From Gammaproteobacteria bacterium (lineage in GTDB: Bacteria > Pseudomonadota > Gammaproteobacteria > SZUA-229), in assembly GCA_021768055.1 (NCBI GenBank), contig JAASSE010000060.1, positions 1 through 6,527 on the forward strand: 6,527 nucleotides of DNA, in the 5' to 3' direction. Positions 1-6,527 of this stretch are shown piece after piece (position 1 is the first letter of the stretch; the number at the start of each line of letters is the position of its first letter). The position numbers were made by a program, and so were the translations under genes. The notes under the pieces are model-generated. The model made no database searches. It was given only the letters and a program-made list of their open reading frames with translations, and had not been told where the DNA came from.

Positions 1-895
1 GCCAGCTACATCATCGGGCCGCTGGACAAGGCCAGCATTAACAACCTCGCACAACAACACGAACTCGAGCTGCCGATATTGACCCTGAACTATGCTGAAA
101 ACCCGCTCAGTAATACCATGAATCTTTACCAGTTCGGCCTGTTACCCGAAGATGAAGCCGTGCAGGCAGCGGAACTGGCGATACGCGACAACCACACCCG
201 TGCAGCCGTTTTAGTACCGAACAGCGACTGGGGCCGTCGCCTGCTGGCCGCATTCAAACAGCGCTTTGAAAAGCTCGGCGGCACCGTGCTTACAAGCCAG
301 CAATACCCAACGAATGTGGATGATTATTCAAGACAACTGCGCCGGCTGTTCAACCTGGATGAAAGTGAAGCACGACACCGGGATCTGCAGCATGTACTGG
401 GCACCAAGCTCGACTTCATGCCACACCGGCGACAGGACATCGACATGATTTTCCTGGCGGCCACGCATCGTTCTGCACGCGGCATTATTCCGGCACTGAA
501 GTTCCATCATGCCGGTGACTTGCCGGTGTATGCAACGTCACATGTATACAGTGGTCATCTCGACCGCAGTGCTGACCGTGACCTTGATGGAATACTGTTC
601 TGTGACTTGCCATGGACACTGATATCGAAAAATGCATTAAAGAAAGATTTTGATGCAAGCTGGGAAGATCAACGTGCCTATACGCGCCTGTTTGCTCTCG
701 GCATCGATGCATTCAACCTTGTACAGAACCTGCAATATCTGCAAGCGCATGAGTATGCACGTTTCTCCGGTGAAACCGGCAACATTTCCATGGATGTAAA
801 CCAGCGTCTGCACCGGGAACTGCTTTGGGCCAGGTTCAGAAACGGTGCACCTGTCTATATCGACCTGACCATACTGCCGAAACCAAAGGCAAACA

Positions 896-915
<20 letters not shown>
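1..915 (+). CDS. lpoA: LpoA-type penicillin-binding protein activator (LppC family), C-terminal part
   Basis: The 5' end lies outside the window; the frame is open from base 1, giving 304 codons before the TAG at 913-915. LpoA is an outer-membrane lipoprotein that reaches through the periplasm to stimulate the peptidoglycan synthase PBP1A. What is visible is the C-terminal domain with a periplasmic-binding-protein fold. It begins near a GPLDK segment, then has the AAVLVPNSDWGRRL strand-helix (cf. APRGAWGQR in E. coli), an IDMIFLAAT strand, a LPVYATSHVYSG strand, and a tail with LFALGIDAFNL, like the MYAMGVDAWSL region of E. coli LpoA. The signal peptide, lipobox Cys and N-terminal TPR-like domain are upstream and not seen. 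It is the first gene of a plus-strand cluster with yraN and gmhA, the usual lpoA neighbourhood. Family assignment is firm; the exact PBP partner is inferred. Confidence 0.9.
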
Positions 916-1866
<951 letters not shown>

Positions 1867-1869
1867 ACG

Positions 1870-2265
1870 TTATTTGACGACCCTGAGATTGGGACGTGGC
1901 TTGTCTGGATCCGGATCCACGTCCGAGCCGCTTTCAGGCGTTTCGGACTCACCAGGATCATCCTCGGAAAACATCATGCCCTGCCCGTTCTCACGCGCAT
2001 AAACCGCCAGGATCGCGGGTACCGGCACCAGGATAGCTTCAGACTTGCCGCCGAAACGTGCACTGAAGGTGATTTCCTCATCACCCAGCGTCAGCCCCTG
2101 AACTGCCATGGGGGCAATATTCAGCACGATCTTGCCGTCATTGATATGCCCGGCAGGAACTATGCATTGTTCAGCCTCGGCATTAACTAGCAAGTGCGGT
2201 GTGAGGCCATTATCGACAATCCACTGATACATGGCCCTTACCAGGTAGGGACGACTGGAAGTCAT
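1870..2265 (-). CDS. sspB: SspB, ClpXP protease specificity-enhancing factor
   Basis: A 131-residue adaptor that binds ssrA-tagged and some other substrates (in E. coli, N-terminal RseA) and delivers them to ClpXP in the cytoplasm. The folded core (about residues 1-100) has SRPYLVRAMYQW, LTPHLLV, KIVLNIAP, FSARFGG and ILAVYARENGQGMMF, all close to E. coli SspB. An acidic, proline-rich linker of about 23 residues follows, and the C-terminus ends in RPNLRVVK, the ClpX-binding tail. The protein is shorter than E. coli SspB (165 residues), almost entirely because of the linker. The ATG at 2263-2265 is fixed by an in-frame stop six codons upstream (2281-2283); no strong ribosome site precedes it. 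It lies downstream of sspA in the same orientation, 109 bases away, as in E. coli and Pseudomonas. Confidence 0.95.
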   Translation of the reverse strand: MTSSRPYLVRAMYQWIVDNGLTPHLLVNAEAEQCIVPAGHINDGKIVLNIAPMAVQGLTLGDEEITFSARFGGKSEAILVPVPAILAVYARENGQGMMFSEDDPGESETPESGSDVDPDPDKPRPNLRVVK

Positions 2266-2291
2266 AGATACTATTCTAGCTCATTGATTCA

Positions 2292-2314
2292 CGTCTCGCA
2301 GACTGGCGAAGACG
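2292..2314 (-). other. Imperfect inverted repeat in the sspB leader
   Basis: Read on the minus strand, CGTC-T-TCGC is followed by a 6-base loop (CAGTCT) and GCGA-GACG, giving an 8-bp stem with one bulged T. It lies 26 bases upstream of the sspB start codon, in the sspA-sspB spacer. No T run follows on the minus strand, so it is not a classical intrinsic terminator. It could be a leader hairpin, an RNA-processing site or chance. Only the pairing is seen; any function is inferred. Confidence 0.35.
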
Positions 2315-2374
2315 AATGGGTATGTGCCTCAAGGCGGCGCTTAACGCAGTATTTCGCCGGTTGTGGCTGTCGGA

Positions 2375-2974
2375 CTAAAGGCGAAGTTCGCGTTCGCCTT
2401 CGGTTAAACTCATTTGGAACCCTTCTCGTTCAAAATTGCGCTCAGCATAGGCCATGATCGGCTTGGCCGAGGCCTTGGGCAATTCGATACCGTAATGCGG
2501 CAAGCGCCACAATAACGGCGCGATACTGGCATCGACCAGCGAAAACTCTTCACTGAGGAAATATGGCATAGCCGCAAACACGTCGGCCGATGCCGCCAGG
2601 CTTTCGGTCAGTTCCTTGCGTGCCTTGGAGGCGGTTTTTTCGGGTTTAGTCTCAATCAGGTCAGCCAGCGGATACCAGTCATTCTCGACGCGGAACAGCG
2701 CCAGCCGTGTTTGTGCCCTGGCCACCGGACCCACCGGCATCAGCGGCGGATGCGGAAAACGCTCTTCCAGGTACTCCATGATCACACGCGAGTTATACAG
2801 CACCAGATCACGGTCAACCAGTGTCGGCAGACTGCTGTAGGGATTGAGGTCAATCAGGTCTTCCGGCAGATGCTTGGGATCGACCAGTATCGCTTCGTGT
2901 GCAATATCTTTTTCCGCAAGAACAATACGTGTTCTGTGGCAGTAAATAGATGTTGCTGTGGAATATAAATTCAT
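2375..2974 (-). CDS. sspA: SspA, stringent starvation protein A (RNA-polymerase-associated, GST fold)
   Basis: A 199-residue protein with a glutathione-S-transferase fold but, in the studied family members, no transferase activity. E. coli SspA binds RNA polymerase with sigma-70, activates phage P1 late genes and acid-resistance genes, and is induced by starvation. The thioredoxin-like N-terminal domain spans about residues 1-75, with RIVLAEK, DLIDLNP, SLPTLVD (the cis-proline at residue 50) and SRVIMEYLEERFPHPPLMPV. The conserved surface motif PHPP is at 74-77. The helical C-terminal domain has YFLSEEFSLVDASIAPLLWRLP and ends with a SLTEGERELRL tail, matching E. coli. The start ATG has a GAGAG ribosome-site-like run about 10 bases upstream and lacks the short N-terminal extension of E. 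coli SspA. It begins 49 bases after petC, with no terminator seen between, so read-through from the bc1 genes is possible. Confidence 0.95.
   Translation of the reverse strand: MNLYSTATSIYCHRTRIVLAEKDIAHEAILVDPKHLPEDLIDLNPYSSLPTLVDRDLVLYNSRVIMEYLEERFPHPPLMPVGPVARAQTRLALFRVENDWYPLADLIETKPEKTASKARKELTESLAASADVFAAMPYFLSEEFSLVDASIAPLLWRLPHYGIELPKASAKPIMAYAERNFEREGFQMSLTEGERELRL
2378..2400 (-). other. Perfect 8-bp hairpin over the last codons of sspA
   Basis: AAGGCGAA at 2378-2385 and TTCGCCTT at 2393-2400 are exact reverse complements separated by seven bases (GTTCGCG). In the sspA mRNA this stem covers the final codons and ends at the TAG stop. It is followed by TAGTCC rather than a T run, so it is terminator-like without the usual tail. 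It could affect mRNA stability or sspA/sspB dosage. The repeat is directly visible; a role is inferred. Repeated GAA/CGC/CTT codons in the conserved tail could create it by chance. Confidence 0.4.
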
Positions 2975-3023
2975 ATTAACGCACTCTCAATGCGGCTTGT
3001 TATTTTTAAATACGCAGCAGTAA

Positions 3024-3779
3024 TCAATGTACGTCTTTCCAGTATTCTTTCTTCAGCATGTATGCCAGCACAAAGAAGACAACCAGGAATATCAGAACTT
3101 TTATACCGAGACTCTTGCGTTCATTTTGAATTGGCTCAGCCAGGTAAACCATGAAGTTGACCAGGTCTGCGACAAAAGCATTGTATTCTTCCGTTGTCAT
3201 ACTGCCTGCTTTTATCAGTTCCAGCCCGACAACATATTCCACTTCTACGCCCTGGCGCATTTCTGTTTTATAGATCGGCTCCAGTGTACCCTGCAGTGAC
3301 TGCAGCACGTGCGGCATGGCTACATCCGGAAACACCAGGTTGTTCATGCCAGTCGGGCGATAGGGATCAATGTAGAACTTGCGTAAATAGGCGTACAGCC
3401 AGTCAGCACCGCGTGCTCTTGCAGACAGGGTGAGGTCGGGCACTTCAGTGCCGAATGCAAGCTCGGCGTACTCGGGCGTCATCGCCGACTTCATCAAATC
3501 GCCAACCTTGATTGGTTCACCTTTTTTATTGGTGGTGAAGATCAGGTTTTCGCGCAGCTCAGCCTCGGTCATACCAGTATCACGGGCAATACGGTTGTAG
3601 CGCATGTACTCGGCCTGATGGCAGCCCATGCAGTAATCGACAAAATGCTTTGCACCTCGCTTGACTGACTCCATGTCCGATGTATCGATTGGAGCACTGT
3701 CAATATGAACAGCACCACCGGCAGCGAATGCTGTAACAGAAAAAAGGCTTAGTGTAATTGTCAGAATTATGTTTTTCAT
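3024..3779 (-). CDS. petC: Cytochrome c1 subunit of the cytochrome bc1 complex
   Basis: A 251-residue membrane-anchored c-type cytochrome that takes electrons from the Rieske protein and passes them to soluble or membrane cytochrome c in the periplasm. A Sec signal peptide occupies about residues 1-20, ending AFAA/GG. The haem-attachment motif CMGCH is at 50-54 (Cys50, Cys53, His54 as proximal ligand), followed by QAEYMRYNR. PDLTLSARARGADWLYAYLR (114-133) is typical of c1. Met155 in VAMPHVL is the likely sixth iron ligand, by analogy with related c1 proteins. A single C-terminal membrane helix (about 224-242) is followed by a KKEYWKDVH cytoplasmic tail. The ATG overlaps the petB stop by four bases (ATGA), with AGGG just upstream inside petB, so translation is probably coupled. 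Haem attachment would need the Ccm system, which is not in this window. Confidence 0.96.
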   Translation of the reverse strand: MKNIILTITLSLFSVTAFAAGGAVHIDSAPIDTSDMESVKRGAKHFVDYCMGCHQAEYMRYNRIARDTGMTEAELRENLIFTTNKKGEPIKVGDLMKSAMTPEYAELAFGTEVPDLTLSARARGADWLYAYLRKFYIDPYRPTGMNNLVFPDVAMPHVLQSLQGTLEPIYKTEMRQGVEVEYVVGLELIKAGSMTTEEYNAFVADLVNFMVYLAEPIQNERKSLGIKVLIFLVVFFVLAYMLKKEYWKDVH

Positions 3780-4987
3780 TCTGTAACCCTGTCTGGAACC
3801 GGTTTGGTTTGTTCATTTTTCGAGGTGATATACAGCACGATGAAAAAGCCGAAATACAGTATCGAGAACAACTGCGACAGCAGCGTGATGGTTGTTGTTA
3901 CATGCTGCATCGCCAGCCATCCGAGGACGACAAAGCTGACGATAAATACACCCAGGTTTATCTTGTAGATAATGGAGCGGTAGCGGATGGACTTGACCTT
4001 GCAACGGTCGATCCACGGCATGAAGAATAACAGGATGATCGCGGCACCCATCGCACCGACACCCAGCAGCTTGTCCGGTACTGCGCGCAGGATTGCATAG
4101 AACGGCGTGAAGTACCACACCGGCACAATATGCTCGGGCGTCTTCAATGGATCAGATGCAACGAAGTTTGCATGCTCCAGCAAGTAACCACCGCCATCCG
4201 GGAAGTAGAACATCACGGTAGCGAAGAAGAACAGGAACACCGCTACGCCGACAATATCCTTGACGGTGTAGTACGGGTGGAACGGAATGCCATCCAGCGG
4301 AATACCGTTCGCATCCTTGTTTTTCTTGATTTCGACACCGTCCGGATTGTTTGACCCCACCTCGTGCAATGCAAGAATGTGCGCAATAACAAGGAAAATC
4401 AATACCAGTGGCAGTGCGACAATGTGTAATGAGTAGAAGCGGTTCAGTGTAGCATCTGAAATAACGAAGTCACCGCGAATCCACAGCGTCAGATCATCGC
4501 CGATGACCGGAATGGCGCCGAACAGCGAAATGATTACCTGCGCACCCCAGTAGGACATCTGACCCCACGGCAGCAGGTAACCCATGAAGGCTTCGGCCAT
4601 CAGGCACAGGTATATGAACATACCGAACAGCCAGATCAGCTCGCGCGGTTTCTTGTAGGAGCCGTACATCAAACCACGCAGCATGTGCAGGTAAACCACG
4701 ACGAAGAACGCGGTTGCTCCGGTGGAGTGGATATAGCGGATCAGCCAGCCATAAGGCACATCGCGCATGATGTACTCGACCGAAGCGAACGCCAGCTCGG
4801 CATCCGGCTTGTAGTGCATGGCGAGGAAAATCCCCGATACGATCTGGATCACCAGTACCAGCAGCGCCAGTGAACCAAAGTAATACCAGAAGTTAAAGTT
4901 TTTAGGTGCGTAGTATTCAGCCAGATGCTCGTTCCACATTTTCATCAACGGGAAACGGTCATCAATCCATCCGATTATCTTGCCCAT
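3776..4987 (-). CDS. petB: Cytochrome b subunit of the cytochrome bc1 complex
   Basis: A 403-residue integral membrane protein carrying haems bL and bH and both quinone sites. Hydrophobic segments are spaced for eight helices, with the b6-like N-terminal half and the subunit-IV-like half fused, as in bc1 complexes. Haem ligands visible are His87 and His101 in helix B (RYIHSTG and LHMLRG) and His188 and His203 in helix D (SLHIVA and IAHILA). Conserved LLPWGQMSYWGAQV (138-151) and HEVGSNNPDG (208-217) confirm the family. The Qo-site motif reads PVWY (289-292) instead of the common PEWY, a variant I recall from other beta/gammaproteobacteria. The helix D ligand step is 15 residues, not the mitochondrial 14. 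The start overlaps the petA stop by one base (TAATG) and the stop overlaps petC by four. Identification is certain; consequences of the variants are inferred. Confidence 0.97.
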   Translation of the reverse strand: MGKIIGWIDDRFPLMKMWNEHLAEYYAPKNFNFWYYFGSLALLVLVIQIVSGIFLAMHYKPDAELAFASVEYIMRDVPYGWLIRYIHSTGATAFFVVVYLHMLRGLMYGSYKKPRELIWLFGMFIYLCLMAEAFMGYLLPWGQMSYWGAQVIISLFGAIPVIGDDLTLWIRGDFVISDATLNRFYSLHIVALPLVLIFLVIAHILALHEVGSNNPDGVEIKKNKDANGIPLDGIPFHPYYTVKDIVGVAVFLFFFATVMFYFPDGGGYLLEHANFVASDPLKTPEHIVPVWYFTPFYAILRAVPDKLLGVGAMGAAIILLFFMPWIDRCKVKSIRYRSIIYKINLGVFIVSFVVLGWLAMQHVTTTITLLSQLFSILYFGFFIVLYITSKNEQTKPVPDRVTE

Positions 4988-5583
4988 TATGCAGCCTCCC
5001 CTTCTTCACCCACGAGGATGGTGTTCTCGGTCAGGTAGTAATGCGGCGGTACCGGCAGGTTGGTCGGCGCGGGTACACCCGAGTACACACGGCCTGCCAT
5101 GTCGAACTTGGAACTGTGGCAGGGACAGAAGAAACCACCCAGCCAGTCATCGCCGAGGTCAGCCGGTGCAATGTCAGGACGATACGTCGGTGAACAGCCA
5201 AGGTGGGTACAAATTCCAATCAGCACCAGAATTTCAGGTTTGCGTGAACGGAATTCATTCTGTGCATACTCGGGCTGCTGGTCCGAGATGTCGGAATTCG
5301 GATCACGTAAATTGTCATTCAGTTTCGGTAGACTATCCAGCATCTGCTGGGAACGGCGCACAATCCATACCGGTTTGCTTTGCCATTCGACGATCATCAT
5401 GCGACCTTCTTCCAGTTTGCTGATGTCAGCTTCAACAGGTGCACCGGCATTTTTGGCACGCTCACTCGGCATCCAGGAAGCAATGAAAGGAACACATACA
5501 AACCCGGCGCCGACAGCACCGACCACGGACGTAGCTGCTGTCAGAAAGCGGCGTTTGTCCTTATCTACAACGTCAGTAGACAT
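4987..5583 (-). CDS. petA: Rieske iron-sulfur subunit of the cytochrome bc1 complex
   Basis: A 198-residue protein with a [2Fe-2S] cluster that oxidises ubiquinol at the Qo site and shuttles electrons to cytochrome c1. The N-terminus has DKRRFLT (9-15) followed by an uncleaved hydrophobic anchor (about 16-38), the pattern of Tat-exported Rieske proteins. The cluster motifs are CTHLGC (125-130) and CPCHSSKFD (153-161). Expected ligands are Cys125, His127, Cys153 and His156, with a Cys130-Cys155 disulfide. The second motif has Ser where many have Gly (CHGS) and Phe160 where mitochondrial Rieske has the potential-raising Tyr. The C-terminal [21 protein letters not shown] is typical of proteobacteria. 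It is the promoter-proximal gene, with a clear ribosome site and a candidate promoter upstream, and is joined to petB by a one-base overlap. Confidence 0.97.
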   Translation of the reverse strand: MSTDVVDKDKRRFLTAATSVVGAVGAGFVCVPFIASWMPSERAKNAGAPVEADISKLEEGRMMIVEWQSKPVWIVRRSQQMLDSLPKLNDNLRDPNSDISDQQPEYAQNEFRSRKPEILVLIGICTHLGCSPTYRPDIAPADLGDDWLGGFFCPCHSSKFDMAGRVYSGVPAPTNLPVPPHYYLTENTILVGEEGEAA

Positions 5584-5590
5584 GTATTTA

Positions 5591-5595
5591 TCTCC
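5591..5595 (-). promoter_or_regulatory. Ribosome binding site of petA
   Basis: On the minus strand GGAGA lies seven bases before the petA ATG. It is the clearest Shine-Dalgarno in the window and supports the chosen start for a gene whose product must be made in stoichiometric amounts with PetB and PetC. Confidence 0.65.
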
Positions 5596-5712
5596 GCGTA
5601 AGAAAATTCGGGTATCGCACAGCGCCTACAGCTTCTAAAAACTTCGCCCTGCGCTTACAATCTGGGGTTACAGCAGCAACATTCGCTGTTCGCCTGCTTA
5701 AAAAGCGCGCAT

Positions 5713-5741
5713 AGGATAGCTTAAGTCGTCCTTTTAGACAA
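5713..5741 (-). promoter_or_regulatory. Candidate sigma-70-like promoter for petABC(-sspAB)
   Basis: On the minus strand TTGTCT (5736-5741) is separated by exactly 17 bases from TATCCT (5713-5718); each hexamer matches the consensus at four of six positions. It would start transcription around 5706, leaving a leader of roughly 120 bases before petA. It is the best match I found by eye in the 205-bp divergent region between petA and the protease gene. Matches of this quality also arise by chance in AT-rich DNA, so this is tentative. Confidence 0.35.
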
Positions 5742-5788
5742 ATTTTTTACAAAAATCCCTTTACAATCAAACTGATACGCATTCTCAG

Positions 5789-6527
5789 GTGAAATCGAAA
5801 AAAGCCACAATTCAGTATATTTTGCTGTGGGGCATGCTTGGCGTCCTCGTCGGCATCGCCGTGCTGCTGTACCAGGGAACCCTGGTGATCAATTCAAACG
5901 GCACTGTGTTTGAAACAGCTGACTTGCCCGGTCTGCAGCCCCGCAGTTTCGCCAGGGCGGTGAGCAAAACGGCACCGGCTGTTGTCAGCCTGCAGGTGCA
6001 AAGCCGGGTTGAGGTGCCAATAAAAAACGACATACGTTTACAGCTTGAGCAGATATTCGGCAATCATCTGCCCAAGCTGACGGAGTCCAAGTTAAACACC
6101 AGTTTTGGTTCAGGCGTGATCCTCGATACGCGCGGTTATGTCATTACCAACCACCACGTTATTGCCAAAGCTGAAAATGTCATTGTGCGTTTAAATGACG
6201 GCAGGTCTGCAGCAGCAACACTGGTCGGAACTGATCCTGACACTGATATCGCCGTGTTAAAAATCGACCTCAACAACCTGCCAGAGATACAAATCGCTGA
6301 CATCAGGCAATTGAAAATCGGTGACGTTGCACTCGCAATCGGTTACCCGTTCCGCATTGGACAAACGGTTACACAAGGCATCATCAGCGCCACGGGCCGC
6401 AACCAGGTCAGTCAGAACACCTACGAAAATTTCCTGCAAACTGACGCGGCCATTAACCCGGGCAACTCGGGTGGAGCACTGATCAACTCGCAGGGCGAGG
6501 TCATTGGTATCAATTCACTGATTTACA
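5789..6527 (+). CDS. degS: DegS/AlgW-type periplasmic serine protease (HtrA family), N-terminal part
   Basis: The first 246 codons of an S1C (HtrA) protease; the 3' end, where a PDZ domain is expected, lies beyond the window. A short basic N-terminus (KSKK) is followed by one membrane helix (about residues 8-28) with no clear signal-peptidase site, which suggests an inner-membrane-anchored, DegS-like enzyme rather than soluble DegP. DegS senses misfolded outer-membrane proteins and cleaves the anti-sigma factor RseA to release sigma-E. The catalytic triad is visible: His123 in TNHHVI, Asp153 in TDIAVLK and Ser227 in NPGNSGGA. GQTVTQGIISATGR (191-204) is nearly identical to DegS. The segment between the anchor and the protease core is longer than in E. 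coli DegS. GTG 5789 is the only start after the in-frame TAG at 5735-5737 that keeps the whole anchor, but its Shine-Dalgarno is poor. A TACAAT (5762-5767) upstream is a weak -10 candidate. The PDZ count is needed to separate DegS/AlgW from DegP/DegQ. Confidence 0.85.
   Translation, partial: MKSKKATIQYILLWGMLGVLVGIAVLLYQGTLVINSNGTVFETADLPGLQPRSFARAVSKTAPAVVSLQVQSRVEVPIKNDIRLQLEQIFGNHLPKLTESKLNTSFGSGVILDTRGYVITNHHVIAKAENVIVRLNDGRSAAATLVGTDPDTDIAVLKIDLNNLPEIQIADIRQLKIGDVALAIGYPFRIGQTVTQGIISATGRNQVSQNTYENFLQTDAAINPGNSGGALINSQGEVIGINSLIY

Noticed and set aside
2194..2457. Open frame of 87 codons on the plus strand spanning the sspB start, the spacer and the sspA end
   Set aside because: Considered as a possible small gene in the spacer, but most of it is antisense to coding sequence, it shows no recognisable motif, and no ribosome site was apparent.
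2986..3023. AT-rich TATTTAAAAATA run between petC and sspA as a terminator or promoter
   Set aside because: The stem would be only five A-T pairs with a 2-base loop, and no well-spaced -35 box was found.
4980..5423. Open frame of 147 codons on the plus strand, antisense to petA
   Set aside because: It is also opposite petA, rich in Arg, Pro and Cys in the way shadow frames are, with no family signature.
5060..5638. Open frame of 192 codons on the plus strand, antisense to petA
   Set aside because: It lies opposite the certain Rieske gene, has no recognisable domain, and its composition follows from the complementary codons. It is a shadow frame.
5665..5700. Inverted-repeat-like bases (CAGC...GCTG, AACA...TGTT) in the petA leader
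   Set aside because: Stems of four bases are too short to separate from chance.

Overview
The window comes from the chromosome of a gammaproteobacterium; I cannot name a genus. The protein sequences resemble gammaproteobacterial families throughout (LpoA, YraN, GmhA/DiaA, SspB, SspA, a cytochrome bc1 complex and a DegS-type protease). The gene order petA-petB-petC-sspA-sspB facing lpoA-yraN-gmhA is, from memory, close to that of Pseudomonas and related respiring gammaproteobacteria. Base composition is moderate by eye, with no obvious islands, insertion sequences, tRNAs, rRNAs or CRISPR arrays.

Layout. Positions 1-1866, plus strand: the 3' part of lpoA (outer-membrane lipoprotein activator of peptidoglycan synthase), overlapped by yraN (UPF0102 nuclease-like protein), then gmhA (SIS-domain phosphoheptose isomerase, at the place where enterics carry diaA). 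Positions 1870-5583, minus strand: a run transcribed from right to left of petA (Rieske protein), petB (cytochrome b), petC (cytochrome c1), sspA (RNA-polymerase-associated GST-fold protein) and sspB (ClpXP adaptor). Positions 5584-5788: a 205-bp divergent control region. Positions 5789-6527, plus strand: the 5' part of a membrane-anchored HtrA/DegS-type serine protease that runs off the window.

How the genes work together. petABC encodes a complete three-subunit ubiquinol:cytochrome c oxidoreductase. Its genes overlap by 1 and 4 bases, so they are probably translationally coupled. sspA and sspB follow, possibly by read-through, and link the locus to stress-dependent transcription and protein turnover. 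The lpoA cluster and the DegS-type protease both serve the cell envelope (peptidoglycan synthesis, LPS heptose supply, envelope-stress sensing). All reading frames are intact apart from the two cut by the window edges.

I found no previously undescribed system. The points most worth a second look are variant residues in the bc1 complex (a PVWY Qo motif, a 15-residue haem-ligand step in helix D, and Phe for Tyr near the Rieske cluster), a GmhA with a full metal site in the diaA position, two hairpins around the sspA-sspB junction, and a tail-to-tail junction with only three bases between opposing stop codons.
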